Shown here: in pieces, positions 34,297 to 43,641 of the stretch
Layout: each line of letters begins with the position of its first letter
Numbering within the stretch: the stretch's first letter is position 1
Source: Bordetella genomosp. 9
GTDB lineage: Bacteria; Pseudomonadota; Gammaproteobacteria; Burkholderiales; Burkholderiaceae_B
NCBI RefSeq assembly: GCF_002261425.1
Contig: NZ_NEVJ01000003.1
Coordinates: 3,100,001-3,164,000 of the forward strand
Length of the DNA stretch: 64,000 nt
Reading direction: 5' to 3'
Translations under genes and position numbers: made by a program
The notes under the pieces: generated by a model
Seen by the model: only the letters and a program-made list of their open reading frames with translations
What the model was told of the DNA's origin: nothing
Databases searched by the model: none

Positions 34297-37221
34297 TCAC
34301 GCGTCCCGCCGCACCAGGTGGTGGCGGATCATCAACGGACCGATCACTTCCTGGCGCCATGCTCCCTGCGCGGCCGGCGTCAGCCGCACGTCGCTGGCCA
34401 TCGACGCGAAGCTGCGCACCGGATCCAGCCTGATCGCGGAACCGTCGAAGGCCGTTGCGGTATCGAGCCGGTACCAATAGGGATTGATGCGTACGGTATA
34501 GCTGCCATCCGCCATGCGCTTGATGTCGGTACGCATGTAGGCCATGCCCCCGGGCAGGACCGCGACCCCATCGTCCATCCTGACCGGTCCTGATTCCCCC
34601 AGCGCGTGGAGCCCACAGATGAAGCCGGCCGCGGCGGTTTGCGTGAGATAGGTCGTCAGCGCCGCCGTGTCCGGACCGGCCAGCCTGCGCAGCGCCAGCA
34701 GGCCGCGCTCGACGCCCGGGACGTGCGAGTCTTCCCCGGCGTGGGCACTTGAAGTGGTGTAGGGAATGTAGTTGCCCAGGCGATCGACGCCCGTGACGGA
34801 GAACTGCGCGGAGACGCGCATGATCCCGTCCACCCGCAATTGCTCGTCGATCTCCACCACGGTGGGGCCGGCGGGACCGGCGATCTCGTACTGCGTGAGC
34901 GTCCGGGGCGCCAGGTCGCCGTTCAGCAGCTCGGCGGCGAAGCGTTCGTGCTGCGCGCGGCTCATCAGCAAGGCGCAGCGCCCGCGCGCCGGGTCGTACT
35001 TCACTCCGAAGTGATCGGCGACCGCCCTGCGCAGGTCGGGCGTCCAGCCGTCGATGAACGCTTCGGACCCCGCCGAACGCGATCCGGAATGGTCGTCGGC
35101 ATCGTCGTCCGGAATGCACACGGCCTGCAGGGCCTCCATCAGCTGGGAAGCGAGCCGCAGGCGGCTGACCGCATGCGACTCGAGCCGATCGCGCCAATCG
35201 CCGTCGGATGGCGGATCGGCGTCCAGATCCTGTACCAGGGCGGAGGCCGCGTCGTTCAAGCCGTCATGCAGGATATAGCCCGAGCGCAGCAGGGCGGCTT
35301 CGGCGTTCCGGCGGCTGCCCGCGTGATGCGCGATGAAGCGGCGCCAGGCGAGGCTGGCGATCCGCGTGCATACGCGCATGACGTCGTCGGCCGCCATGTC
35401 GGTGAAGCTGGCGCATTCCGCGCAGGCCGACGCGGCGGATTCGGCGCCTTCGCGCAAGGCACGCATGGCGTGTTCCGGATCGGAGGCGCCACGTGCCAGG
35501 GCCTGCGCGACATCGGCCAGGTGATCGGCGGCGGTTTCCACATGCGGGGCGGCGCGTTCGAGGGCGATCGCCGCCAGGGCATCCTTGTCCAGTGACAGCC
35601 CGTAAGGCCGCAGCAGGGGTTGAGCGATGCGCAGGCACTCGACTTCGCGGTTGCACAGGGTCTTGATCGCGGCCTTATCCAGGACTCGCACGGCCAGGAC
35701 TCGCACGGCCGGGGCGCGGCCGGCAGACGCGCGAGAATCGGCCGGCAGGCCGGGGGATCCGCCAGGGCGGGGACACAAGCCATCGAGGGCCCATTGCACG
35801 GCGGCTCGCAGATCCTGTTGGACGTCCGTCGGCAGGGTCAGGCCCGCGGGCAGGCAATGGCTTTCCCAGGCTTGGACCGCCTGGGCCAGCGTTTTGAGGC
35901 CTTGCGCGATGGGCCATCGCCGCGCGCCGCCAGCCTGCGTTTCAAGATCGCGCAGGCTGGCGGCCAGCCTGTCCAGATAGCCTTGCGCGTGATGGTCGCG
36001 CACGCTGCATAGCAGCGCGGCCGCGCCCGCGTAGTCGGGTGCGGCGCTTTGCATGGCCCGCACCAGTTGCGTCAACGTCCGTACATCCAGGCCATGGGTG
36101 TAGGCCAGGACGTCCTTCAAGGGTTTGCCCAGCAAGGCGGCGGCGATCAGCCGGGGCGCGAGCACGGGCGCGCCGCCCGGCGCCAGGACGTCGGCGTAGC
36201 CCATGACGGCCAGGCTTTTCGTCAGCGACCCGGCGGCCAGGTCGTACACGGCCTGCGGCGGACGACCCTGCGCGAGCTGGACGTCGATCAGGCGCGACGT
36301 CGTGTGGACGAAGTAATCCAGCCGATCGCAGACCGTGCGGTTGGCGGCCGCCCGGAGCTTGCCCATCAGCCCGAGCCGCTGTTGCCAAAGGTCCGGCGAT
36401 GTGTCCGGCGATGCGTGCAAGTGCCGCAGCGCCCGCCCGAGCGGGCACCGTGCAAGCGCGTCAACCCCGGCCGCGCCGGGCGGGGGCGCGAGCTGCGTGG
36501 CCAAGGTTTTCAGTTCGACATGCGACAGCTGCCCCAACGCGACGGCCAGCAGGCTTGCATCCGCGTCCGCCCCGCCGGCGCGGCACAAGGCGGTGGCAAG
36601 GCGGGCGCACGCCAGGTCCAGCGCATGGCCGTCGGCTCGGGGCGGTACCGGCAAGGCCTGGATGACCTGCTTCAATGCCGGCAGCAGCGCGCGGCGCGCC
36701 AGCTCGCCATCCAGCATCGTCGAAAATGCCGCCCAGGACTCGCGCGCGGGGTCCGCCTTGGGCGCGCGCATGACCCACGGGACCGGACCCGGCGTGGCGC
36801 TACCCAGCGATTGCCGCAAGGCCGCGAGTTGGCCGGTATCGGCGCCGGCGAGATAGTTTTCGGCGATGCGATGAAACACCTGGGCATGCGCCTGACCCGC
36901 GCAGCGGCGCGTGACGCGGTCGTACAGGCGCTGCATATCGTCCTGGCAAACCGCGCCGCCGGCGTGGGTGCGCGACCACTTCACCATGGCCCGCACCCGA
37001 TCGGCGCTGCCGGCCCTGGCGTACACCAGGGAGAGCTTGCCGCGCAGGCCGTGCATCTGGCGCATGTCGCCGATCAGGGTTTTCAGCCTTTGGCGGCGGC
37101 CGGGACGCGCACGGAAAGCGGCGCGGGCGCCGTCCCCGGCGGACGCCGCCGTCAGGTTGTCCGTCGTGCCATCCATGGGATAGGCCAGGCCGCCGGCAAC
37201 CCCCAGTCCATCCACCGCCAT
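34297..37221 (-). CDS. Large orphan protein of unknown function (974 aa)
   Basis: I do not recognise a family. The ATG at 37221 is preceded by AGGAG at 6 bases. Residues 1-35 are Gly/Ala/Thr-rich and polar, then a basic segment (RARPGRRQRLKTLIGDMRQ). Most of the protein is Ala/Leu-rich helix with many cysteines (CAECASF near residue 630). The last 250 residues look like a separate domain rich in beta strands (TVVEIDEQLRVDGIMRVSAQ, YTVRINPYWYRLDTATAF). Two in-frame tandem duplications occur (15 bp at 35681, 12 bp at 36391). There is no signal peptide. It lies between an NTF2-like gene and a PPOX flavoprotein gene. A secreted or surface role is possible but unproven. Confidence 0.68.
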   Translation of the reverse strand: MAVDGLGVAGGLAYPMDGTTDNLTAASAGDGARAAFRARPGRRQRLKTLIGDMRQMHGLRGKLSLVYARAGSADRVRAMVKWSRTHAGGAVCQDDMQRLYDRVTRRCAGQAHAQVFHRIAENYLAGADTGQLAALRQSLGSATPGPVPWVMRAPKADPARESWAAFSTMLDGELARRALLPALKQVIQALPVPPRADGHALDLACARLATALCRAGGADADASLLAVALGQLSHVELKTLATQLAPPPGAAGVDALARCPLGRALRHLHASPDTSPDLWQQRLGLMGKLRAAANRTVCDRLDYFVHTTSRLIDVQLAQGRPPQAVYDLAAGSLTKSLAVMGYADVLAPGGAPVLAPRLIAAALLGKPLKDVLAYTHGLDVRTLTQLVRAMQSAAPDYAGAAALLCSVRDHHAQGYLDRLAASLRDLETQAGGARRWPIAQGLKTLAQAVQAWESHCLPAGLTLPTDVQQDLRAAVQWALDGLCPRPGGSPGLPADSRASAGRAPAVRVLAVRVLDKAAIKTLCNREVECLRIAQPLLRPYGLSLDKDALAAIALERAAPHVETAADHLADVAQALARGASDPEHAMRALREGAESAASACAECASFTDMAADDVMRVCTRIASLAWRRFIAHHAGSRRNAEAALLRSGYILHDGLNDAASALVQDLDADPPSDGDWRDRLESHAVSRLRLASQLMEALQAVCIPDDDADDHSGSRSAGSEAFIDGWTPDLRRAVADHFGVKYDPARGRCALLMSRAQHERFAAELLNGDLAPRTLTQYEIAGPAGPTVVEIDEQLRVDGIMRVSAQFSVTGVDRLGNYIPYTTSSAHAGEDSHVPGVERGLLALRRLAGPDTAALTTYLTQTAAAGFICGLHALGESGPVRMDDGVAVLPGGMAYMRTDIKRMADGSYTVRINPYWYRLDTATAFDGSAIRLDPVRSFASMASDVRLTPAAQGAWRQEVIGPLMIRHHLVRRDA
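35681..35710 (-). repeat. Perfect in-frame 15-bp tandem duplication
   Basis: AGGACTCGCACGGCC occurs twice in a row. On the minus strand it encodes AVRVLAVRVL within the 974-residue orphan. Confidence 0.9.
36391..36414 (-). repeat. In-frame 12-bp tandem duplication
   Basis: GTCCGGCGATGT (36391-36402) is followed by GTCCGGCGATGC (36403-36414), encoding SPDTSPD within the 974-residue orphan. Confidence 0.85.
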
Positions 37222-37419
37222 CACGCTCTCCTGTCCCCTGCATGCGCACGCCCGCGCAAGGCAGCCGCGCATCGTATGGGGTCCGGACACTCGGGCCCAC
37301 GGGCGGGCGCATATTTGCGGCGGAGTCCGATGGCGCGAGCGGGGACATCCGGCGCGGCATCTGGGCTACCATGGCAGCGCTGGCTCCCAGGCACGCCCGG
37401 GAGCCGGACCCTGCCATCG

Positions 37420-38061
37420 ATGACAAACCACGCAATGACGATCGACGACGCGCACCGGATTGCCGACCTGGATGCCCTGACCGCGCTGTACGGGCAGCCC
37501 AAGGACACCTCGCTGCTGAAAGAAAGCGCCACCCTGCATCCGAACTACTGCGCGTTCATACGCGCCGCGCCGTTTGTCGCGCTGGCGACCAGCGGTCCCG
37601 GCGGCCTGGACGTCTCGCCCCGCGGCGACACGCCGGGCTTCGTGGAGATCCACGACGAACGGACGCTGCTGCTGCCGGACCGCCGCGGCAACAATCGCGT
37701 CGACAGCCTGCGCAATGTGATCGCCGATCCGCGCGTGGCGCTGCTGTTCCTGATCCCGGGTATCGGCGAAGCGCTGCGCGTCAACGGACGCGCGCAGATC
37801 ACGGTGGATCCCGCGCTGCTGGAAAAGCTGTCGATGGACGGCAAGCCGCCGCGCTCGGTCATGGTCGTCAACGTGGAGACAGTGTTCTTCCAGTGCTCGC
37901 GGGCGGTGGTGCGGTCGCGGCTATGGGACCCGGCCACGCAGCTGCACAGGGATGCGCTGCCCAGCGCGGGACGCATCCTGCGCGATCTGATCGGCGGCGG
38001 TTTCGACGGCGATCAATACGACCGCGAATTGCCGGATCGTGTGAAGAAGACGCTTTACTGA
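37420..38061 (+). CDS. Pyridoxamine 5'-phosphate oxidase-family FMN flavoprotein (MSMEG_1061 type)
   Basis: This 213-residue protein has a split-barrel FMN-binding fold. The pattern VSPRGDTPGFVEIHDERTLL followed by LPDRRGNNRVDSLRN matches the MSMEG_1061-like subgroup of PPOX flavoproteins. The substrate is unknown. The ATG at 37420 is used; another lies five codons on (37435). It converges on fmt. Confidence 0.85.
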   Translation: MTNHAMTIDDAHRIADLDALTALYGQPKDTSLLKESATLHPNYCAFIRAAPFVALATSGPGGLDVSPRGDTPGFVEIHDERTLLLPDRRGNNRVDSLRNVIADPRVALLFLIPGIGEALRVNGRAQITVDPALLEKLSMDGKPPRSVMVVNVETVFFQCSRAVVRSRLWDPATQLHRDALPSAGRILRDLIGGGFDGDQYDRELPDRVKKTLY

Positions 38062-38077
38062 GAGGCTGTTCGGGGGC

Positions 38078-39022
38078 CTACGCCTTCGCCTGCCAGCCGC
38101 GCGCGAAGATCTCGACCGGCTGGCGCTTGCCGCCGGCTTTCTGCAGTTCCAGCAAGCGCAGGATGCCATCCGCGGCGGCGATATCGATGCCGGTGGGCAA
38201 TACGCGCAACACCGTGCCGGGCACGGTGGCCGACTCCCCGGGCAAGGCCTGGGCGCGCCATACCTTGACCGGCTCGTCCAGACCCGGCAGGCGCACGGTG
38301 GCCCCGGGCACCGGGTCGAAGGCGCGCACCCGCCTGGCCAGGGTTTCCGCCGACAGCGAAAAATCCAGCGCCGCTTCGGCCTTGTCCAGCTTGGCCGCGT
38401 AGGTCACGCCCTGTTCCGGCTGCGGCGTCGGCGTCATGCCGCCGGCGGCCAGGGCAGCCAGGGCTTCCACGATCGCGGCGGCGCCCGCCGCCGCCAGGGC
38501 ATCATGCAGCGACGCCGCATTCTGCTCGGGACCGATGGGTACGCGGCGCACCAGCAGCATGTCGCCGGTATCCAGGCCGGCGTCCATCTGCATGATGGTG
38601 ACGCCGGTTTCCGTATCGCCCGCTTCGATGGCCCGCTGGATGGGCGCGGCGCCGCGCCAGCGCGGCAACAGGCTGGCGTGGATGTTCAGGCAGCCATGGG
38701 GCGGAAGGTCCAGCACCCATTGCGGCAGGATCAAACCGTAGGCCGCGACCACCATGACGTCGGGCGCGGCGGCCAGCAGTTGGTCGCGGGCCTGCGCGGC
38801 TTCCTCGGGATAACGGCCGTCCAGGCGCAGGCTGCGCGGCTGATCGACGGGAATGCCGGCGGCCAGCGCCGCCTGCTTGACGGGACTGGGCGTCAGTTTC
38901 AGCCCGCGCCCGGCGGGGCGGTCCGGCTGCGTAAGCACCAGGGGCACGGTATGGCCCGCCGCCAGGATCGCTTCCAGCGCCAGGCGGGCGAAATCGGGTG
39001 TCCCCGCGAATACAACCCGCAT
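38078..39022 (-). CDS. fmt: Methionyl-tRNA formyltransferase
   Basis: This 314-residue enzyme formylates initiator Met-tRNA using 10-formyltetrahydrofolate. The N terminus [19 protein letters not shown] and the catalytic [18 protein letters not shown] with its Asn/His/Asp set are diagnostic, and the C-terminal OB-like tRNA-binding domain follows from about residue 205. It starts 2 bp after the def stop, so the two are cotranscribed, as is usual. Confidence 0.96.
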   Translation of the reverse strand: MRVVFAGTPDFARLALEAILAAGHTVPLVLTQPDRPAGRGLKLTPSPVKQAALAAGIPVDQPRSLRLDGRYPEEAAQARDQLLAAAPDVMVVAAYGLILPQWVLDLPPHGCLNIHASLLPRWRGAAPIQRAIEAGDTETGVTIMQMDAGLDTGDMLLVRRVPIGPEQNAASLHDALAAAGAAAIVEALAALAAGGMTPTPQPEQGVTYAAKLDKAEAALDFSLSAETLARRVRAFDPVPGATVRLPGLDEPVKVWRAQALPGESATVPGTVLRVLPTGIDIAAADGILRLLELQKAGGKRQPVEIFARGWQAKA

Positions 39023-39024
39023 CG

Positions 39025-39528
39025 TTACCCTACTTTTTCGGCTTTGCGCATCTTGGTCTTGATGCGGTTCTGCTTGAGCGGAGACAGATATTCGACGAAC
39101 ACCTTGCCGTCCAGGTGGTCGAGTTCGTGCTGCACGCAGACCGCCAGCAGGCCTTCGGCTTCCATCTCGTAGGGCTGGCCTTCCGCGTTCAGCGCCTTGA
39201 AGCGGATGCGCGCCGCGCGTTCCACTTCGTCGTAGATGCCGGGCACGGACAGGCAGCCTTCTTCGTAGGTCTGCTTTTCTTCGCTCTTCCAGGTGATTTC
39301 CGGGTTGATGAGCGTCAGCAGCTGGCTGCCGTCCTCGGACACGTCGATGACGACCACGCGCAGGTGCACGTCCACCTGCGTGGCCGCCAGCCCGACACCG
39401 GGGGCTTCATACATGGTGTCCGCCATATCGCGGACAAGTTTGCGGATGCGGTCGTCCACCTCCGCCACGGGCTTGGCCTTGATGTGCAAGCGCGGACTGG
39501 GGTAGTGAAGGATGTTGAGCAAAGCCAT
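39025..39528 (-). CDS. def: Peptide deformylase
   Basis: This 167-residue metalloenzyme removes the formyl group from nascent proteins. All three motifs are present: GVGLAATQ (residues about 44-51), EGCLS (Cys metal ligand, about 90) and HELDHLDG (His ligands and catalytic Glu, about 133-140). It precedes fmt and diverges from dprA across an AT-rich spacer of 194 bp. Confidence 0.97.
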   Translation of the reverse strand: MALLNILHYPSPRLHIKAKPVAEVDDRIRKLVRDMADTMYEAPGVGLAATQVDVHLRVVVIDVSEDGSQLLTLINPEITWKSEEKQTYEEGCLSVPGIYDEVERAARIRFKALNAEGQPYEMEAEGLLAVCVQHELDHLDGKVFVEYLSPLKQNRIKTKMRKAEKVG

Positions 39529-39588
39529 GGAAAGCGCCGTATCCCGCGGCCGCGGATGCTGCGGGCGGGAAACAGGAGAGGATGATTG

Positions 39589-39650
39589 GAATATCGTAAT
39601 AATAATTCATTAAGGGCTTGATTTCTAATAGTTTCCGGCTAATGAACGTA
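39589..39650. promoter_or_regulatory. AT-rich divergent promoter region def-fmt / dprA
   Basis: This is the most AT-rich stretch of the area. On the plus strand TTGATT (39618-39623) and TAATGA (39640-39645), spaced 16 bases, could serve dprA. On the minus strand the TATTATTA run near 39597-39605 could be a -10 for def. Assignment is by eye. Confidence 0.35.
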
Positions 39651-39722
39651 TAGCGGGACGGATGGGACATTCCGGTCTCTTCCCGCTGCTCCGGCGGCCA
39701 TGATCGTGCGACACTGCGCCCC

Positions 39723-40997
39723 ATGCTTTCGGACACCACACGCGACGAACTCGCCGCCTGGCTGCGGCTTTCCCTGGAACCCGACCTGGGCGTGATGGGC
39801 GCCATCGGCCTGCTCAGCGCCATCGGCATGCCGGAGCAGATCTATGCCTTGGGGGCCCCCGCCCTGTCCCGCCACCTGCCCCAGGAACTCGCCCGCCAAC
39901 TGGCGGCGCCGCCGCCGTCCGCCATGGCCAGCCTGATCGACGACACGCTCCGCTGGGCCGAAGGCGCCGGCCATCACATCGTCACGCTCGCCGATCCGCG
40001 CTACCCGCGCGCGCTCCTGACCACGCCGGATCCCCCATTGCTGCTTTACGTGCGCGGCGACCCCGCCCGCATGGCCGGGCAGGCCCTGGCCGTCGTGGGC
40101 TCGCGCAGCGCGACGGCGGGCGGCGCGGAAAACGCGCGCGCCTTCTCGCGTCATCTGGCGCAGCACGGCTGGTGCATCGTCAGCGGCCTGGCGCTGGGCA
40201 TAGACGCGGCCGCCCACGAAGGCGCCCTGGACGCCGGGCCCGCGGGCGCCGGCACGGTCGCCGTCATGGGCACCGGGATCGACCAGGTCTATCCGCCGCG
40301 CAACGCGGGGCTGGCGGAACGGATCGCGGCGCAGGGGGCGCTGGTGTCGGAATTGCCCCTGGGCAGCCCGGCGATCGCCAACCATTTCCCGCGGCGCAAC
40401 CGGCTGGTGGCCGGGCTCGCGCAAGGCGTGCTGGTGGTGGAAGCCGCGCGCCAGAGCGGTTCCTTGATCACGGCGCGGCTGGCGGCCGAGAACGGCCGCG
40501 AGGTTTTCGCCATCCCCGGGTCCATCCATTCGCCGCTGTCGCGCGGCTGCCATGCGCTGATACGGCAAGGCGCCAAGCTGGTGGAAACGGCGCGCGACAT
40601 CACCGACGAATTGGGGGGTGCCGGCGGCTCGGGCGTTGCCCGTGCAGGCGCGGGCCGTGCAGGCGCGGGCCGTACAGGTGCGGCCGGCTCAGGTGCGGCC
40701 GGCTCAGGTGCGGCCGGCTCAGGTGCGACCGCCCGAGGCGGCGCCACGGCCCGGCGGGCCCGCGACGAAGACGTCCCCGCCCCGGCCGGCGAGGAAACCA
40801 GCGCCGGCGCGGCGGCCGTCATCGACGCCCTGGGTCACGATCCGGTCCATCTGGACACCCTGCTGGGACGCACCGGCCTGGACCTCGCCACACTGTCCGC
40901 GCGTTTGCTGGAGCTCGAACTCGCCGGCACGATTGCCCGCCTGGATGGCGGCCGTTTCCAGCGTTTGGCCGGCGCGCGGCGCGCCGCCAAAGGCTAA
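39723..40997 (+). CDS. dprA: DNA-processing protein DprA
   Basis: This 424-residue protein loads RecA on incoming single-stranded DNA in transformation. An N-terminal helical domain is followed by the Rossmann-like DNA-binding core with VVGSRSATAGG, VSGLALGIDAAAHEGAL, TGIDQVYPPRNAGLAERIA and EAARQSGSLITARLAAE. A C-terminal winged-helix domain (residues about 360-420) follows. Between them lies an expanded Gly/Ala/Ser/Arg linker encoded by six 15-bp tandem repeats. It overlaps nothing and is followed by an HMG-CoA lyase-type gene. Confidence 0.95.
   Translation: MLSDTTRDELAAWLRLSLEPDLGVMGAIGLLSAIGMPEQIYALGAPALSRHLPQELARQLAAPPPSAMASLIDDTLRWAEGAGHHIVTLADPRYPRALLTTPDPPLLLYVRGDPARMAGQALAVVGSRSATAGGAENARAFSRHLAQHGWCIVSGLALGIDAAAHEGALDAGPAGAGTVAVMGTGIDQVYPPRNAGLAERIAAQGALVSELPLGSPAIANHFPRRNRLVAGLAQGVLVVEAARQSGSLITARLAAENGREVFAIPGSIHSPLSRGCHALIRQGAKLVETARDITDELGGAGGSGVARAGAGRAGAGRTGAAGSGAAGSGAAGSGATARGGATARRARDEDVPAPAGEETSAGAAAVIDALGHDPVHLDTLLGRTGLDLATLSARLLELELAGTIARLDGGRFQRLAGARRAAKG
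40641..40730 (+). repeat. Six 15-bp tandem units in the dprA linker
   Basis: Units start at 40641, 40656, 40671, 40686, 40701 and 40716. The first two are identical (CGTGCAGGCGCGGGC), and units 4 and 5 are identical (GGCTCAGGTGCGGCC). They encode five-residue steps such as GSGAA, so copy number changes keep the frame. Confidence 0.92.
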
Positions 40998-41035
40998 TAT
41001 CGCGCTATATCGCCGCATTCAGCCAGGAATACGCC

Positions 41036-41944
41036 ATGCCTGCTCCCTCCCGCGTCAAAATCGTCGAAGTCTCCCCGCGCGACGGCCTGCAGAACGAAAA
41101 GGATTTCGTTCCGACCGACGTCAAGATCGAACTCGTGAACCGGCTCGCCGCGGCGGGCTTTCCCAACATCGAAGCCACGTCCTTCGTGTCGCCCAAGTGG
41201 GTCCCCCAGATGGCCGACGCCGCGCAGGTGATGGCGGGCATAGACCGCAAGCCGGGCATCATCTATTCCGTATTGACGCCCAACATGAAGGGCTTCGAAG
41301 CCGCCCGCGACGCCGGCGCCGATGAAGTCGTGATCTTCGGCGCGGCCAGCGAAGCCTTTTCGCAGAAGAACATCAACTGCTCGATCGCCGAGTCCATCGC
41401 GCGCTTCGAGCCGGTCGCGGCCGCCGCCAAGGCGGCGGGGCTGCGGCTGCGCGGATCCATCAGCTGCGCGCTGGGATGTCCCTACCAGGGCGACGTGCCG
41501 GTGGCCGCGGTGGTCGACGTGGCGCAACGCTACCTGGCGCTGGGCTGCGATGAGATCGACGTCGCCGACACCATAGGCGTGGGCACGCCCCGGCGCGTGC
41601 GCCAGGTGATGGACGCGGTCACCGCCGTGGTCGATCCGGCGCGTATCTCGGGCCATTTCCACGACACCTACGGCCAGGCCGTGGGCAACATCGCGGCGGC
41701 GCTGGATAGCGGCATTGCCATCTTCCATGCCTCGGTGGCGGGACTGGGCGGCTGTCCCTATGCCAAGGGCGCCACGGGCAACGTGGCCACGGAAGACGTG
41801 CTGTATCTGCTGCGCGGCATGGACATCGAGACCGGCATCGATTTCGACGCGGTCGTCGACATCGGGCAATGGATGTCGGCGAACCTGCATCGCAAGTCTT
41901 CCAGCCGCGCGGGCAACGCCGTCGCGGCCAAGCGGGCGGCCTGA
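41036..41944 (+). CDS. Hydroxymethylglutaryl-CoA lyase family enzyme
   Basis: This 302-residue TIM-barrel enzyme of the HMGL-like family begins VKIVEVSPRDGLQNEK with metal-binding and catalytic Arg/Asp residues. The metal-binding GHFHDTYGQAVGN and the mobile catalytic loop GLGGCPYAKGATGNVATED (with the active-site Cys) identify it as HMG-CoA lyase, which cleaves HMG-CoA to acetoacetate and acetyl-CoA in leucine breakdown. No leucine-pathway genes adjoin it, so a related acyl-CoA lyase role is possible. Confidence 0.9.
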   Translation: MPAPSRVKIVEVSPRDGLQNEKDFVPTDVKIELVNRLAAAGFPNIEATSFVSPKWVPQMADAAQVMAGIDRKPGIIYSVLTPNMKGFEAARDAGADEVVIFGAASEAFSQKNINCSIAESIARFEPVAAAAKAAGLRLRGSISCALGCPYQGDVPVAAVVDVAQRYLALGCDEIDVADTIGVGTPRRVRQVMDAVTAVVDPARISGHFHDTYGQAVGNIAAALDSGIAIFHASVAGLGGCPYAKGATGNVATEDVLYLLRGMDIETGIDFDAVVDIGQWMSANLHRKSSSRAGNAVAAKRAA

Positions 41945-41996
41945 CAGCCCGCCGCCTAACCATCAGCCACCCGCTGGAGGCGCCGACGCGCAAACC

Positions 41997-42485
41997 ATGA
42001 ACCGCCCCGCCGAGCCGCCTTCATACATTCCGCTTGCCGCATTGCTGCAAGAGATCGGCCCTTTGCCGCTCAACGGCCAGGCCTGGCCAGACTGGGTGAA
42101 GATCCTCGCCTGGATACTGCTGGCGGCGTTGGGATGGGAGATCGTCACTACCATCATCCGGCTGTACAGCGGCACCTTGAATCCGCTGCTGCTCGGCGGG
42201 GTGCTGGTGTGCTTCCTGGCCTTGGGCGTGGTGGCGTGGTCCATGCAGACCTCCATCACCACGATAGACAGCCAGGGCTTGCGGCAGACCTGGCTGACGA
42301 AACGCGAGATCGCCTGGGACGACATCGGCAGCGCGCGCTTCGTGCCGATGATCTTTTCCAAGCGGCTGATGATCGTCAGCCGCGCGGGCAGGACGCTGAC
42401 TTTCCAGGGCGGCACGCGCGACCTGGAAAAGGCCTTCATGCAGATCGCTGCGACCTACCAGGGCAGGCCGCCGGCGGCCCGCTGA
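41997..42485 (+). CDS. Small membrane protein with PH-like C-terminal part
   Basis: This 162-residue protein has two predicted transmembrane helices (about residues 35-55, VKILAWILLAALGWEIVTT, and 65-82, LLLGGVLVCFLALGVVAW), then a soluble C-terminal part (SITTIDSQGLRQTWLTKREI followed by AWDDIG) reminiscent of bacterial PH (bPH) domains. Function is unknown. The stop lies in a 16-bp palindrome shared with the convergent receptor gene. Confidence 0.65.
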   Translation: MNRPAEPPSYIPLAALLQEIGPLPLNGQAWPDWVKILAWILLAALGWEIVTTIIRLYSGTLNPLLLGGVLVCFLALGVVAWSMQTSITTIDSQGLRQTWLTKREIAWDDIGSARFVPMIFSKRLMIVSRAGRTLTFQGGTRDLEKAFMQIAATYQGRPPAAR

Positions 42486-42494
42486 TATCAGCGG
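42479..42494. terminator. 16-bp perfect palindrome over convergent stop codons
   Basis: CCGCTGATATCAGCGG contains the TGA of the plus-strand gene (42483-42485) and the TGA of the minus-strand gene (TCA at 42488-42490). It might act as a small bidirectional hairpin. Confidence 0.35.
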
Positions 42495-43531
42495 ATGGGC
42501 AGCGCGTACATCAGCCCGCCCTGGTTCCACTGCGCGTTCAGGCCGCGCTGCAGTTTCAGCGGGCTGCCCTGGCCGACATTGCGCTCGAAGCTTTCGCCGT
42601 AGTTGCCGACCTGCTTGACGATGTTGTAGGCCCAGTCTTCGCCCAGCCCCATGTTCTTGCCGGCGCCCGCGGTCACGCCCAGGATGCGCTTGATGTTGGG
42701 GTTTTCGGTGCTGCCCTTCAACTGGTCCACATTGGCCGAGGTGATGCCGTATTCCTCGGCTTCGATCATCGCCGACAGGGACCAGGACACGATGTTCAGC
42801 CAGTTGTCGTCGCCCTTGCGCACGAAGGGGCCGAGCGGCTCCTTGGAAATGATCTCGGGCAGGACGACGTAGTCGTCCGGATTGTGCAGCTTGGAAATGC
42901 GTATCGACGCCAGGCCCGAGGCGTCCGTGCTGAACACGTCGCAGCGGCCGGCGGCGAAGGCATTGACCACTTCGTTGAACTGCTCGATGACGACCGGCTT
43001 GTATTCGATGCGGTTGGCGCGCGCCCAGTCCGCCAGCGTGTTTTCATTGGACGTCCCGGCCTGCAGGCACACCGTCGCGCCGTTCAATTCCTTGGCGCTC
43101 TTCACGCCCAGCGACTTGGGCACCATGAAGCCCTGGCCGTCATAGAAGTTGACGCCGGCGTGGATGATGCCCAGCGCGGTGTCGCGCTGCTGCGTGACCG
43201 TGGTGTTGCGGGCCAGCAGGTCGATTTCGCCGGATTGCAGCGCGGTGAAGCGCTGTTGCGCGTCCAGCGGCACGATCTTGGTCTTGTTGGCATCGCCCAG
43301 GACCGCCGCGGCCACGGCGCGGCACAGGTCCACATCCAGCCCATGCCACACGCCCTTGGCGTCCGGCGCCGAAAAGCCGGCAAAGCCGGTGGTGGTGCCG
43401 CACAGCACCATGCCGCGCTGGCGCACGGTGTCCAGCGTCGCGCCATGGGCGGCCTGGGCCATCAGCGCCAGCAGGACGGCGCCGACGATGGCCGGCAGTT
43501 TGAACAAACGGGAGGGGAGTCCGATACGCAT
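42488..43531 (-). CDS. Amino-acid ABC transporter substrate-binding protein (AapJ/BztA type)
   Basis: This 347-residue periplasmic protein has a signal peptide (about residues 1-31, LMAQAAHGATL). The start of the mature protein TLDTVRQRGMVLCGTTTGFAGF, RNTTVTQQRDTALGI and the C-terminal GYLM-type segment GLMYALPIR are typical of the AapJ/BztA receptors for general L-amino acids. No permease or ATPase genes are adjacent, so it is an orphan receptor here. AAGGA lies 5 bases before the ATG at 43531. Confidence 0.9.
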   Translation of the reverse strand: MRIGLPSRLFKLPAIVGAVLLALMAQAAHGATLDTVRQRGMVLCGTTTGFAGFSAPDAKGVWHGLDVDLCRAVAAAVLGDANKTKIVPLDAQQRFTALQSGEIDLLARNTTVTQQRDTALGIIHAGVNFYDGQGFMVPKSLGVKSAKELNGATVCLQAGTSNENTLADWARANRIEYKPVVIEQFNEVVNAFAAGRCDVFSTDASGLASIRISKLHNPDDYVVLPEIISKEPLGPFVRKGDDNWLNIVSWSLSAMIEAEEYGITSANVDQLKGSTENPNIKRILGVTAGAGKNMGLGEDWAYNIVKQVGNYGESFERNVGQGSPLKLQRGLNAQWNQGGLMYALPIR

Positions 43532-43641
43532 GAGTTTCCTTCTTGCTAACAGCCTGGATGATGCGCGGCGCCCGTGGATGGGGCCGCCAGGCGCCAAGCT
43601 TAACGCGCCGGCATCGATCGGTGAACCTGAAGCTTATAAGC

